A stretch of DNA of 64,000 bases from Balaenoptera acutorostrata (lineage: Eukaryota > Chordata > Mammalia > Artiodactyla > Balaenopteridae), in contig NC_080065.1 of the NCBI RefSeq assembly GCF_949987535.1, positions 42,819,239-42,883,238 of the forward strand, written 5' to 3'. Below are positions 35,820 to 46,639 of this stretch, in pieces. Numbering within the stretch: position 1 is the first letter of the stretch; every line of letters begins with the position of its first letter. Both the position numbers and the translations under genes were made by a program. A model generated the notes under the pieces. It made no database searches and was not told where the DNA came from. It was given only the letters and a program-made list of their open reading frames with translations.

Positions 35820-36240
35820 ATAACAATAACACCCTACATTTTATACAACTTTACAGTTTGCAAGGAGTTTCATATCTAACCGTCTCATTTTGTTTTTCAA
35901 ACAACACTGCGTATAATTATTATATGAATTTTCAAATCAAATTTATGCCAATAAGACTGGGAAGCTTAAAGAGGTGGTACAGGGCTAAGGGTTGAAAAAA
36001 AAAATCAAAATTGTGTTATATAGTCCAAAGCAAGTGAGAAGCAGTATTATAGTAAACAAACAAAAAAGCACTGCATTTGGAGTTCCAAAACCTGGTTGCT
36101 ATTTTCCAGCTGGACAAGAATGCAGCACAAGAAGAATTTAGTACTCACCTCTCAAAGCCCCAATTCCTTCAACTTTAAATTAAGGGATTAAATTAGAGAT
36201 AAATTCTGAGGCTCCTCATTCAATCTCTATTTTAACATAG
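35820..36240. mobile_element. Probable MIR remnants
   Basis: CAATAACACCCTACATTTTATACAACTTTACAG and CAAGGAGTTTCATATCTAACC suggest an antisense MIR at about 35,820-35,960. TTTGGAGTTCCAAAACCTGG and CCCCAATTCCTTCAACTTTAAATTAAGGG suggest a forward MIR at about 36,075-36,200. Both are strongly diverged. Confidence 0.4.
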
Positions 36241-36608
36241 ATATCTCTTGGTCTAGATAAGGTTGCCCAAAGTCTAAATCTATCCCCCAAATTTCTGCAA
36301 TGTCACCCCTGTTCCCAGCTTGGATTCCCCTGGGCTCCTCTTTGTGTGGGCTGTCCCTGGTTTGCATTATGTCTACCCAGGTGTGAAATTCTGCCCCTTC
36401 CTTGGCTGCTAGGAACAAAACAGAAGGTAAACAATGAGCGTACATAATTGTAGCAGATTCTACTAAAGTTATGGTCACAAGGTGGAATCCCATGGTTCAT
36501 ACGCACAAAAACCCTCTCAATTCCGCATAAGACATTCCTTCTCACAAAGTCATGTTGGGTACCCTGCCAACAGCAATTTTTCATTCATCCACCTATACCT
36601 AGCCTTCC
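36241..36608. other. Unique sequence, two overlapping minus-strand ORFs
   Basis: ORFs of 88 and 93 codons in different frames (36227-36493, 36303-36584) have no recognisable domains and are probably accidental. Confidence 0.35.
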
Positions 36609-36613
36609 TTCAA

Positions 36614-37117
36614 TGTACTAGTCTGCTCAGGTTGCCATAAGATAGCATAGACTGGGTGGCTTAAATGACATAAATTTATTTTCTCAGTTCTGGAGATTAG
36701 GAGCCCAAGATCAAGGTGCCAGCAGGGTTGGTTTCTGATAGATTTCTCTAACTGGTTTGCAGACAGCTGCTTTCTTCTTGCTGTGTCCTTACCCTGTTTT
36801 TCCTCTGTGCAGAGACAGAGAAGAGAAAAATAGAAAGAAAGAGAAAGAGAAACAGAAAGAGAGGAAAAGAGAGAAAGAGAAGGCAAGAAACAAAGAGAAA
36901 GGGAGAGAGAGAGAGAGGGAGAAAGAGAGCACCAGCGAGCACTGCCTAGAGTCTCTTCCTCCTTTTACAAGGACACCAATCCTATTGGATTAGGGTCCCA
37001 CCCTTATAATCTCATTTAACCTTAATCACATCCTTAAAGACCCTATCTCCAAAGAGAGTCACATTAGAGACTCAACGTATGAAAATTTGGGGAAGGAGCA
37101 TAATTCAATCCAGAACA
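36614..37117 (-). mobile_element. MLT1-type MaLR LTR, antisense, near full length
   Basis: Starts TGTACTAGTCTGCTCAGG and ends AATTCAATCCAGAACA, the reverse complement of an MLT1 LTR (TGTT...TACA). Between these lie CAAGATCAAGGTGCCAGCAG, AAGGACACCAATCCTATTGG and ATTAGGGTCCCACCC. Flanks TTCAA (36609-36613) and TTCCA (37118-37122) look like an eroded 5-bp target-site duplication. The interior has been expanded by a GA-rich tract. Confidence 0.88.
36811..36929. repeat. GA-rich purine tract inside the MLT1 LTR
   Basis: About 119 bases of GAGA/GAAA units with few pyrimidines sit exactly where the LTR consensus passes from CCTCTGTGC to its CTTATAAGGACACC region. The tract arose within the LTR after insertion. 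The ORFs of K/E/R or F/L/S repeats on the two strands are artefacts. Confidence 0.92.
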
Positions 37118-37659
37118 TTCCATTATTCCAACTTCTCTCTCTACTTCCTTTCTCTTTCTTGCTCTCACTCTCACTCTCCTAGTGCTCTGAAACATCCAAA
37201 TTCTTCGCTTCTCAAACACCTTCTGGGTCTTAATTCTAAACTTGCATTCCAAGTGCTCTATTTGGAGGATGGGGAGAGGAAAGAAAGGGAAGGAAACAGA
37301 AGGAAAAGAAAGACAGTCTTCTATTGCTACATCTCTCCTTCTTTAAACATTTGTAATATATAAATGGTATGTGTTGCACGGGCTCTTCAAAGTACAAGAA
37401 AGCAATATGACTAGATTTCCCAATTTACGTATAAAAATATGATTGCCAGAACCTCTTCATGTTATAAGGTTTTAATGACACAATGAGAAAAGTGTACAAA
37501 GCATTGTGAATTCTCAGGAAAGAGCAGTGCTATAAATATACAAGCATAGAAGTCCAGACTTCACTGATACAGTGACCAAATAGTCTGTTTTAAAACTTGG
37601 CAAAAATATTTATGCACATGTTTCAGTTAACCAGACAGAAATTTTGCGACTTGGAGGAC
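37118..37659. other. Unique sequence with short purine/pyrimidine patches
   Basis: Pyrimidine-rich (37,130-37,180) and purine-rich (37,264-37,313) patches, otherwise featureless. No gene. Confidence 0.4.
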
Positions 37660-37755
37660 ATCATAATTTTGCAGTTATGATGCATATGCCAGTGCCCAGG
37701 ACAGAGGTATAGGCACATAGACGGTATTTAACCAGTATTTGTGAAATGAATGAGC
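37660..37755 (+). mobile_element. L2/MIR 3' fragment
   Basis: CCAGTGCCCAGGACAGAGGTATAGGCACATAGACGG and TTTGTGAAATGAATGAG match the L2 terminal motif. Confidence 0.6.
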
Positions 37756-38395
37756 TAGTTTTATCATTTAAAGCCTGCTTCTATGTCCTAAAGTTACTAG
37801 TTTTATTTTGGTAAATTGTATTTTAAAAAATTGAGGTTAAAAGAATATATATATATACATAAACACATGGCAGCTGTAGCCAGTTGTCTTACCTTCCATC
37901 AGGCCTTTTGGTAAAGCACATGTTAATGCTTTGTTGACAGGCTGCAGTATAAATTAGAGGCCTTATGGTTCAAAGGAGAGGAATTTACCTTCACTTTCCT
38001 TTGTGGAAGTTCTGCACCGATGCATGGGTGTCCACATCCATTCGTGCCCACCTGGGCCTAACTTCAAATATGAGTTGATGCTTTTCTTTTCTTTCTGAAT
38101 TGCATCCAGGCTGAGTAGATGGCAAATGCTCAGTTCTCTCTAAAGCAAGTTGGGATTTAGTAAAGCAGTTGGGTTACCCTCCTGGCACAAAGAGCAGCAA
38201 CACAGCTGAGGACGATTGATGATTTTTAACAGCAAGAGAATATTTGAGCCTTCCTTCCATGAGATGCCAGTGGAAGAAGCTAGAAAATAGCGAGTTCAGG
38301 TTTCTTTACTCTTGACATGATTTAAGTTTGCCGACTGTGCAAAAACTTTAAAGGCATATTTTAAAACTTTCAAGCAGCTATTGGAACATCAAAAC
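37756..38395. other. Unique sequence
   Basis: A TA-rich patch occurs at 37,846-37,858, then moderately GC-balanced sequence (37,880-38,300) without a recognised repeat or ORF. Confidence 0.4.
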
Positions 38396-38405
38396 GTTCT
38401 TGCTC

Positions 38406-38567
38406 CTTAGATTCCATATATATGTGTTAGCATACTGTATTTGTTTTTCTCTTTCTGACTTACTTCACTCTGTATGACAGACTCTAACTCCATCCACCTC
38501 ATTACAAATACCTCCATTTCATTTCTTTTTATGGCTGAGTAATATTCCATTGTATATATGTGCCACA
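38406..38567 (-). mobile_element. LINE-1, inverted 5' segment of a twin-primed insertion
   Basis: TTAGATTCCATATATATGTG, TTCTCTTTCTGACTTACTTC and GAGTAATATTCCATTGTATA are the antisense of the L1 ORF2 end. They belong to the same insertion as the sense-oriented 3' part that follows at 38568. Confidence 0.93.
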
Positions 38568-38906
38568 TGGGAATAAAGACACAGACCTACTACAGAATGG
38601 ACTTGAGGATATGAGGAGGGGGAGGGGTAAGATGTGACAGGGTGAGAGAGTGGCATGGACATATATACACTAACAAATGTAAAATAGATAGCTAGTGGGA
38701 AGCAGCCACATAGCACAGGGAGATCAGCTCGGTGCTTTGTGACCACCTAGAGGGGTGGGATAGGGAGGGTGGGAGGGAGGGAGATGCAAGAGGGAAGAGA
38801 TATGGGAACATATGTATATGTATAACTGATTCACTTTGTTTTAAAGCAGAAACTAACACACCATTGTAAAGCAATTATACTTCAATAAAGATGTTAAAAA
38901 AAAAAA
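38568..38906 (+). mobile_element. LINE-1 3' UTR, sense part of a twin-primed insertion
   Basis: GGGAATAAAGACACAGACC through AACACACCATTGTAAAGC and TTCAATAAAGATGTT, then an A-run. The whole insertion (38406-38906) is flanked by a perfect target-site duplication GTTCTTGCTC at 38396-38405 and 38907-38916, which shows that the inverted and sense parts came in together. Confidence 0.95.
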
Positions 38907-39133
38907 GTTCTTGCTCAAAAGTGACTGGATGATTTAATTATAAATTGTTCTGAATATTTTGAAACATTTTCCTTCAAAGTAATATATTTCAATGAATATG
39001 AATGTAATTGGTACATTCACTGTACCTCCAAATGCAAAATGTGCCTATATTTGCATATGTTTTCATCTAATTACATAATCTAATTTTAAGAGGCTATGCC
39101 TTCATAGGCTTGAAGATGAGGTACTGAGTTTTT

Positions 39134-39527
39134 GCTTTTTTAAATTAATTTCTATTGGAGTATAGTTGCTTTACAATGTTGTGTTAGTTTCTGCTGTACA
39201 GCAAAGTGAATCAGTTATACACATATCCCCTCTTTTTTAGATTTCCTTCCCATTTAGGTCACCACAGAGCATTTAGTAGAGTTCCCTGTGCTATCAGTAG
39301 GTTCTCATTAGTTATCTATTTTATACATAGTAGTGTATATATGTCAATCCCAGTCTCCTAATTCATCCCACCCCCCTTCCTCCCTTGGCGTCCGTAAGTT
39401 TGCTCTCTACAACTGTCTCTATTTCTGCTTTGCAAATAAATTCAACTGTACCATTTTTCCAGATTCCACATATGAGCGATATTATATGATATTCGTTTTT
39501 CTCTTTCTGACTTACTTCACTCTGTAT
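39134..39527 (-). mobile_element. LINE-1 3' end, antisense, older subfamily, with target-site duplication
   Basis: ATTGGAGTATAGTTGCTTTAC, GTTAGTTTCTGCTGTACAGC and CTTTCTGACTTACTTCACTC form an antisense artiodactyl-type L1 end that differs from the copies at 1918, 9800 and 38406. A 14-bp perfect duplication GGTACTGAGTTTTT flanks it at 39120-39133 and 39528-39541. Confidence 0.95.
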
Positions 39528-39541
39528 GGTACTGAGTTTTT

Positions 39542-39964
39542 ATGATTAAGGATTCACCCTGTCTTTTCTCCTGTGAATGAGAAACAAAAAATTTAAGTAG
39601 AAGCTTCAATATTCTGTCTGTCATTGATGAACAGCTTGAATCCAAATCTTGGCATCACTAGATATCTTTAGCCTTGTAACCAGAGACTCCAAGGATTTTA
39701 TCAGGACAACATCCTTCTTCATAGGAAAATGCCTTAATCCTGTAGTTTATTTGTTCAGCTTCCAGAAATATCTTGCTCTTGTCCAAATAGAGTTCTGTGA
39801 AGGTTGGGGGTTTAAGTGGAGGATGGAGGTTGTCTCTGGAGGCATCAGCACAGACAGATGTCAGCGACCAGTCACAGACATTGATATTTCCAGTTGCAAA
39901 TTGCAGCTGTGATACTGACTGACTGACTAGAGAAGCTGGCTAGAGACGTTCCTAGGCTGTCAGG
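39542..39964. other. Unique sequence
   Basis: An 87-codon ORF (39649-39912) has no recognised domain. No repeat is identified. Confidence 0.35.
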
Positions 39965-40215
39965 ATAGTTAGGAGTACAGGCCCTGGCATCCAACTCAGG
40001 CTCAAATCCGACTGGCTCTTCTACTCATTAGCTGGGCATCTTTGGATGATTTACTTCACCTGTTAAGCCTCAGTTTCCTCACTTATAAAATGGGGTAAAA
40101 TGGGGCTAATAACACCTAATCCGTGGCAAGCTGCCATGATTACATAATTTAGGTAATTGATGCCAAGTGCAGTGCCTGTACTGAGTGCCCTGTAAATGTG
40201 AGTAGGGTTATAATT
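39965..40215 (+). mobile_element. MIR SINE, near full length
   Basis: AGTACAGGCCCTGGCATCC, CAACTCAGGCTCAAATCC, TACTCATTAGCTGGGCATC, AAGCCTCAGTTTCCTCACTT, ATAAAATGGGGTAAAATGGG and AGTGCAGTGCCTGTACTGAG follow MIR from the tRNA-like head to the L2-like tail. Confidence 0.92.
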
Positions 40216-40245
40216 AGAGGCATGGCCTGGATTTGGTGACATCAT

Positions 40246-40400
40246 AGAGCCATAGGTCACAACCCTGCCTGCACATTAAAATCACCTGGGGAAATTTTAA
40301 GAAATGCCAATGCCCAGGTCCACCCTGGAGATTAATTCAATTTAAAGCTCCCCAGGTGATTCTAATGTGCACAAAGATTGTGCACTGCCATAGACATGCC
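40246..40400. mobile_element. MER20-like hAT-Charlie MITE
   Basis: CACATTAAAATCACCTGGGG, AAGAAATGCCAATGCCCAGG and CCCAGGTGATTCTAATGTGC are the opposing arms of a MER20-type element (ATCACCTGG... CCAGGTGAT). Confidence 0.8.
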
Positions 40401-40434
40401 AATTTTCAAATCTATAAGTGCTTTTAGTGATCAG

Positions 40435-40560
40435 TGAAACCAATGTCCTCCTTTTCCAGATGGGGATGAGGACCAGTATAGTTCAATGATATGTCTAGGA
40501 TCATTTTTAGTAAGTGGCAGGGAATGCAAGCTTCCTGATTTCTAGCCCGGAATACTTTCT
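40435..40560 (-). mobile_element. MIR SINE fragment, antisense
   Basis: TGTCCTCCTTTTCCAGATGGGG, ATGATATGTCTAGGATC and TAGTAAGTGGCAGGGAATGC correspond to antisense MIR core. Confidence 0.65.
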
Positions 40561-40772
40561 CCTTTATAGAATATATTAAAACCTGACATATTTCCCCTGA
40601 TAGTTTTAGGGATTTTGTCATTTATTAAGTTAACTGGTAATGAGATTTTGTACCATGGTGGCTGAATCTGGTTAATATACCGTGCTCCTTTGATACGATA
40701 GTATTCCTGAAGCTTTGTTGTGAAGGTGTAGCATATAAGGGAATATAAGTTTTCCTTAGAAAAAGGAGTTGT

Positions 40773-40934
40773 ACCTGTTGGCCATTCGTATGCCTTCTTT
40801 GGAAATATATCTATTCAGTTCCTCAGCCCATTTTTAATTGGATTTTTTTTAATTGAGCTGTGTGAATTCTTTATATATTTTGGATATTAATCCCTTATCA
40901 GATATTTGGTTTGCAAATATTCTCTCCCATGTAC
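40773..40934 (-). mobile_element. LINE-1, inverted 5' segment of a second twin-primed insertion
   Basis: GGCCATTCGTATGCCTTC, TCCTCAGCCCATTTTTAATTGG, TTCTTTATATATTTTGGATA and CCCTTATCAGATATTTGG are the antisense of L1 ORF2. The orientation switches at about 40,931-40,936. Confidence 0.9.
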
Positions 40935-41406
40935 AACAACATGGATGAAACTGGAGGGCATTATGCTAAGTGAAATAAGTCAGACAAAGACAAATATTGT
41001 ATGATATCACTTATACATGGAATCTAAGAAAGCCAAATGCATAGAAACTGCGAGTAGAATGGCGGTTACCAGGGGCTTTGGGGGTGAGGGAAATGGGGAG
41101 ATGCTGGTCAAAGAGACCACAGACTTCCAGTTCGAAGAAGAATATGTTCTGGGACCTAGTGCACAGCATGGTGACTGGAGTTAACAGTAATGTATTATAT
41201 GCTTGGAAGTTGTTAAGAAAGTAAATCTTATATGTCCTCACCACAAAAAAGAAATAGTAATTATGTGACCTATTGGAGGTGTTCACCAAGGCCATGTCGG
41301 TAATCATTTTGCCAAATAACAGCATATCACATCAACAGTTTGTACATCTTAAACTTACTGAATGTCATGTGTCAATTGTATCTCAATAAAGCTGAAAAAA
41401 AAAAAA
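40935..41406 (+). mobile_element. LINE-1 3' end, sense part of the second twin-primed insertion
   Basis: ACAACATGGATGAAACTGG, TTATGCTAAGTGAAATAAGTC and ATATCACTTATACATGGAATC run through the 3' UTR to TATCTCAATAAAGCTG and an A-run. A 13-bp target-site duplication AAAAAGGAGYTGT, with one mismatch, brackets the whole unit at 40760-40772 and 41407-41419. ORFs inside are not genes. Confidence 0.93.
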
Positions 41407-41419
41407 AAAAAGGAGCTGT

Positions 41420-41539
41420 GTGTATGATCTCCAAAGTTGTATTCTGTTGGGTTTATCCTTAGGATGAAGAAGCAAAAGCATTTCTCCTTGGTGTCTGAGT
41501 GTCTCAGGTACGCAGTACAAGCACCTGACTGGCACAAAC
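41420..41539. other. Unique spacer between an L1 and a GC-rich stretch
   Basis: No feature recognised. Confidence 0.3.
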
Positions 41540-41880
41540 TGATAACAGTGCTGGAGGCTGGGGAGCAGCTCCAGTGACCCCTGCTTCCAGGACTGTTGCT
41601 TGCCTCCCCCTGAGTTGCCCCAGTTACACAGCTGCTGGAGCGGCACCATTAATTAGGGGATGTGTCTTGTTCCCCACCATCTGGATGACACCGCCCGCCC
41701 AGTCCCATCCCAAGTCTCCCTTCTGGCGCCTTGTACACCATGCCCCTCCCTCTTCAAAAGCACTTGGGGACTCAGCCCCTCACTCGAGCTCCACATGGGG
41801 TGCAGTGGTGTGTTGGGTACCACACGGGAAAGTGCCAGGGATAGTTCAAGCAAGAGACCCTGCAGTGTAAAGTAACCAAG
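41540..41880. other. GC-rich unexplained stretch
   Basis: Much higher GC than its AT-rich surroundings, a few CpGs (GACACCGCCCGCCCAG, CACTCGAGCTCC, CTGGCGCCTTG), and short open frames on both strands (up to 98 codons) that conflict with one another. It has no poly-A, no inverted termini and no recognised protein. It could be a decayed retroposed fragment, a lineage-specific repeat or an old exon. Confidence 0.3.
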
Positions 41881-42649
41881 AAAAGAACAGTGAAGTTGAA
41901 GTCAACCTTGTGTGACTAAATTGGGATATCTTCTCAGGAAGCAGTAACAATTCAAGTGTTTTACCATATTCTCAGATCAAAATGTCTGAAGCTTGCAAAC
42001 ATACTTGTGCAATAGAGAATTTATACATTAGGATATGCCTTACTGTATATATACATATATGTTACATATAAATTGCAAAATGCTTCACTCTACTTTCCTT
42101 ACATTTTCTATGGTAAAAAATGAGTCGCAATTGGTGTTGGGTAAAAAGAAAGACCTCAGTAAATACATTAGAACATCATTTTCAAGCATTTCTGAATCTT
42201 TTCTTTTTACATCCAAATTTCTTAATGGAGAGTCTTCAATAAGATAAAACTATTCTAAGAATATTATATGTGTGTGTGTGTGTGTGTGTATACAATATGT
42301 AGTATTCTACAGTTGACTGTTTCAAGAAAATTCACAGTTATATAGGAGTGCCTGGTAGGAATTGAAACCACATTGAATTTTTGTAAGTGATAGAAAATTA
42401 GGTTTGTTTAATAATTTGTACAAACCATTACTCTTAAAGAAACTGAACTGCACCCAGACTAAAATTCCCAGATTCACCCTCCTTCTGCCAAATGTTATTA
42501 GCAGCAAAAGTGCGCCTGCTGTCACTGTGACCTCAGCTGACCTCTTAATTTCTTGAGTTCAAGTCCAATTAACCTCTAGGAAGAGGCACAACTGTTCTAA
42601 CCAGACAAGTCAATAGAATCCAATAGTAATCATTTCATTTTCTGCCTTG
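41881..42649. other. Unique AT-rich sequence with a TG microsatellite
   Basis: An uninterrupted (TG)n tract at 42269-42289 is the only clear feature. Confidence 0.5.
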
Positions 42650-43090
42650 TCAAAGGGTGGCCCTCCCACCTAACCCATTTCACACAAAGGTGGTCATTTA
42701 TCACCGCTTAGAGAACTGTACTGAGCCATGTCTGAGCCCTCCCTGAAGTACATTCATCAACTGCACAGACAGGGGCTGGGGTGTGCTGTGCTTTGGGAGG
42801 GCTTAGCGGAAGGTGCTGCTGGAAAACCTGCCTTGTTTCTGCAACCTGTTGGTGTGCTTTGCATAACAGCACCCAGCGTGTGGACCCAGACTGAAAGTGG
42901 TAAATGGGTAATGTATTTCCTTCAAGGAAAGCTACCCCTTCCTGAAGAATATATAAAGTCTTTCTTTCCAGGGCAGCCAGACATTGTTATAATCATTTTT
43001 AAAAGACTCGCTTGGAAAGTAAACGGTGAAAAAAAATCATTAAAAAGAACTAGATATGTACAACCAAACCTCTTACCCATCTAGGCTGCT
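42650..43090. other. GC-balanced unique stretch with an open frame
   Basis: A 118-codon plus-strand ORF (42728-43084) begins MSEPSLKYIHQLHRQ. It has no recognisable domain, no splice context and no homology I can name. The base composition contrasts with the AT-rich flanks. It could be chance, a conserved element or an eroded retrocopy. Confidence 0.2.
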
Positions 43091-43900
43091 CCTGGAAAAT
43101 GAGGGGAAGACCATTACCTGTGTAGTTCATGTAAAATAAAGTTTATTTTAAACCAATTTTCTAGACGACTATTCACAAATAATCTAAGATGTTCATGGTG
43201 ACACATGCATTTCCAGAAGTAGTTCTCTGAAATAAGAATTTTTTCTGAAAATGACATTTTATTTACTCTAATATTAATATGCTTTATGAACTGATTTATT
43301 AGAAATTGAATTCTAGAGAGGATCTAAAAATGAATTATGGTAAAATATTTTCAGTGCTTCCAATTACATAAAATATCAGTATGGAAACTTGATATTATTT
43401 TATTTATATTCCTACGACAGGGTTATGGATATTTACATATATATGCCAATTTTCTTATGCTTTGATTGTTATCATCTCAATAAATATGAAAAATTATAAA
43501 TAAGAAACTGGTTATTGAGAAAATACATAATGTGCCCGTTCTGGCAGCCATTTAAAACTAACAAACAAAACTTCTCAATATAGTATTTACTTTTATATTG
43601 GATCTTTTGGGCTCTGTGGATTTAATATTTTTTTCTTAAAAAAACAAATTTCTAAACTAAGGGTCAATGTCCTTTGGCGTCACTAAGATTGTATCCTCAT
43701 ATCTTGCCTTTCATTTATGTTCCTCTATTTCTTTTTTATGTTCCATTTCTACTCTTCTCACCAAAGAACAAGAACTATAAAGTACAGAAAAGGATACTAA
43801 ATGGGCAGAATTAACAATGCCAGTTCCAGACTAAGTTCCTCTCCAAAAGTGAGGCCACTTTTGTAATGGACCCTAAGGTATAAGGAATTGGTCCCTCCCT
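43091..43900. other. AT-rich unique sequence
   Basis: Nothing recognised. Confidence 0.4.
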
Positions 43901-43910
43901 TTCTAGAATA

Positions 43911-44040
43911 ACACTGTCCAATAGAACTTTCTATGAAGATGGAAATGTTCTGTAACCATGCGGTCCAACAGAGTAACCAACACAGCCACATGTGCCTATG
44001 GAGCACTTGCAATAGGGCTACTGCTGCTGAGGGACTGATA
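43911..44040. mobile_element. hAT-type DNA transposon fossil (family unassigned)
   Basis: ACACTGTCCAATAGAACTTTCT, ATGGAAATGTTCTGTAACC, CCACATGTGCCTATGGAGCACTTG and GGCTACTGCTGCTGAGGGACTG match one arm of a common mammalian hAT-Charlie MITE (CACTGTCCAATAGAACTTTC... GGCTAGTG). The other arm is missing. Confidence 0.7.
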
Positions 44041-45724
44041 GCGCAGTATCTAGAATTTTCTCATTTTTCACTGGTTGGGACTTAGCAGGTAGACTCTGCC
44101 CTTGAAAATTAACAAACAACCTCATACTCTCAAAGGTACAATTGACCTTCACCTTTGTTTCTGCCTTTACATTCTCACTGAGTCTGTGGCTTTTAGCTGT
44201 GCGTCTAATAACACGTGCATGGGCAGGATATGCTGATCTTAATCTCACACAAACAGGCCCTGAGTCTCAGTATGGATAGTAACAGACCTACATGGGAATT
44301 AGAGTTATTTTCAATAGGAATTAAAACATAAAACTTTATGTCATCTCACAGACTTCTAGGAGGATAGTCTCAACATGATCTGAGTTTGGTAATACATGGA
44401 TTAATTGGTAAATGTGAAGGACTTAGGCTACTTTTGACAAAAGAAATGATTGCTCCTTATATCGTATGCATATATTCCTTAAAGTTACAGAATGTCTCTT
44501 GCAAATAGGTTGACATTGGATGTGAATATTTTAAGATCAATACAGAGATTGACATAAGGAAAAATTTAGGCAGCTTTGGAAGTATTATTTTAAAGATATA
44601 AAATATTGTTTCTGTGAATTAGCAAACTATCCTCCAATGACTATTCACATGTATGAGACAAAAAACAGCAGTGAAAAAAAATTCTCTCTAATTTAGTTGT
44701 TCAGTTTCCTACTGTCTTGTATTAAAAGCTACCTAATAGAATTTATAGTTGGAGAAACCTTTTAGGCAGCACTCTTTGTATTTTTTATTAAGTCCAAACT
44801 CAGAGAATCTACTTAATGTCAATTCTGTACAATGGTTATACTGCACAGCATATTTTATTTTAAATCTGCAGGACATGATGATAAATTGATAATTGACCCC
44901 AAGGCCATTATAAATAAAGAGGCCCTGTTTTTCATTAGTACAGTATTACCTAGTCATAAGGGAAAGAAGACCAATGCTAATTTTGCCCTGAGAAGTGAGC
45001 AATCAAGAACTCATGGTTTTAAAAACACACATTTAAAGAAAGCAAATTTCTAGTTGTGAACAGTAGAAGAAAATGCAATTATAGGAACATATGATTAGAA
45101 ACATGCCAAAAACAGTTTGTGTTGTGTGCTGATAAATAGAACATTCTTAACTGTGTTTACTTAAAAAAAAAATCTAGCTGAGAAATAAACTAAAAAATAT
45201 CAGGTAATATAATTCCTGTTGGCATTCTTGTTTAGGGCATCCAGGTATAATTGTCTCATGTTGACATTCCCACCCTGGGAGGGAGCAGCTTCCTTAAAAG
45301 TTTACTCATGTGAAGGTCATTTTAAAAATGCTCCTCCAACCCACATACACTTACACCATATGTAGACCACCTGTCTCAGCTCTATTGGCCCTTGTTTTTT
45401 TAATAAATGAACAAAATGTGTTTGGGGACTCTTGCTACAAGCAAAGAGTTCATGGAACATACAAGTTCTAGAAGACACAGTCAGTGATCTTGAGGATCCA
45501 AATGTAGAGAGAACGGAGACTTCCTGAAGGTAATATTTTATAAATATAATAGCAGATATTAACCAACCGCTATGCCCATGCAAAAAAATAAAGAGATATT
45601 ATGAATTTGAGAGTGCTAAAAAGACTACCAAGAAATATACTGAGTTTAAAAATAGTCTTGAAGAATGAGCAGAATTTTAATTGATAAGCTACAGGGGAAG
45701 CTTTGAGCTTCAAGCACACCACCA
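44041..45724. other. Unique AT-rich sequence
   Basis: No gene seen. An open stretch preceded by TTTTAAATCTGCAG (44,874) resembles an acceptor followed by GHDDKLIIDPKAIINKEALF-like codons, but there is no credible donor. Confidence 0.35.
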
Positions 45725-46598
45725 AGAGCATGAAAAGACAACCTATGGAATGGAAGAAGATATTAACAATTCACATATCTAATAATGAACTAGGATCTCT
45801 AAAGAAGATATACAAATGGCCAACAAGCACATGAAAAGATGCTCACCGTCTTAGTCATGTGGGAAATGCAAATCAAAGCCACAATGAGACATCACTTCTT
45901 ACCCACTAGGATGGCTAAATAAAAAAAGATAAACAATAAAAAGTGTTAGCGAGGATACACAGAACTTGCCAGTGGACCATAACGTAGGGCAGCCACTTTG
46001 CAAAACAGCTGGTCAGCTCCTCAAAAAGCTAAAACCAGAGTTAACATGTAACCCAGCATCCTACTCCTAAGTATACATCCAAGAGGACTGAAAATATATG
46101 TTTACACAAAAACTTGTACCTAATGTTTATATTAGCATTATTCACAATAGCAAAAAAGTGGAAACAACCCAAATGTCCATTAAGTGATGAATGTATAAAC
46201 AAAATGTGGTATATCCATACAACAGAATATTATTCAGCCATACACAGGAATGAAGTACTGATACACGCTACAACATGGATAAACTTTAAAAACACACTGA
46301 GTGAAATAAACCAGACACAAAGGCCATGTACTGTATGATTCCATTCATATGAAATGTCCAGATAGGCAAATCCATAGGAAAAGAAAGTAGATTTATGGTT
46401 TCTAGGGAGGAGGGGGAGGAGGATATAGGGAGTGACTAGGAATGGGTACAGGGTTTCTTTTTGAGTTGATAAAAATATTCTGGAATTAGATAGCAGTATG
46501 ATTGTGCAGCTTCATGAATATACTAGAAAGCACTGAATTGTATATTTAAAAGGGTGAATTTTATGGTATATGATTCATATCTCGATTATTTAAAAACA
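45725..46598 (+). mobile_element. Old LINE-1 3' end (L1MB/L1MC type), sense
   Basis: AATGCAAATCAAAGCCACAATGAG, ACATCACTTCTTACCCAC, ATTCACAATAGCAAAAAAGTGG, AATATTATTCAGCCATACACAG and ATTGTATATTTAAAAGGGTG follow ORF2's C-terminal coding region into the 3' UTR. The 74-codon ORF at 46114-46338 is an eroded ORF2 remnant, with IHTTEYYSAIHRNEV as the recognisable block. Confidence 0.93.
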
Positions 46599-46639
46599 AG
46601 GATGCAAGGAGCTCTCTGGATAAAGTGAGTGCGTGGTAT

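Noticed and set aside
36748..36993. Opposing ORFs of 64-95 codons rich in F/L/S or K/E/R
   Set aside because: They translate the GA-rich tract within the MLT1 LTR.
44875..45053. Possible exon after TTTTAAATCTGCAG
   Set aside because: The acceptor-like site is reasonable, but no donor is convincing before the stop and the composition is K/N-rich like background.
46114..46338. ORF with IHTTEYYSAIHRNEV
   Set aside because: It is the eroded C-terminal end of L1 ORF2, not a host gene.
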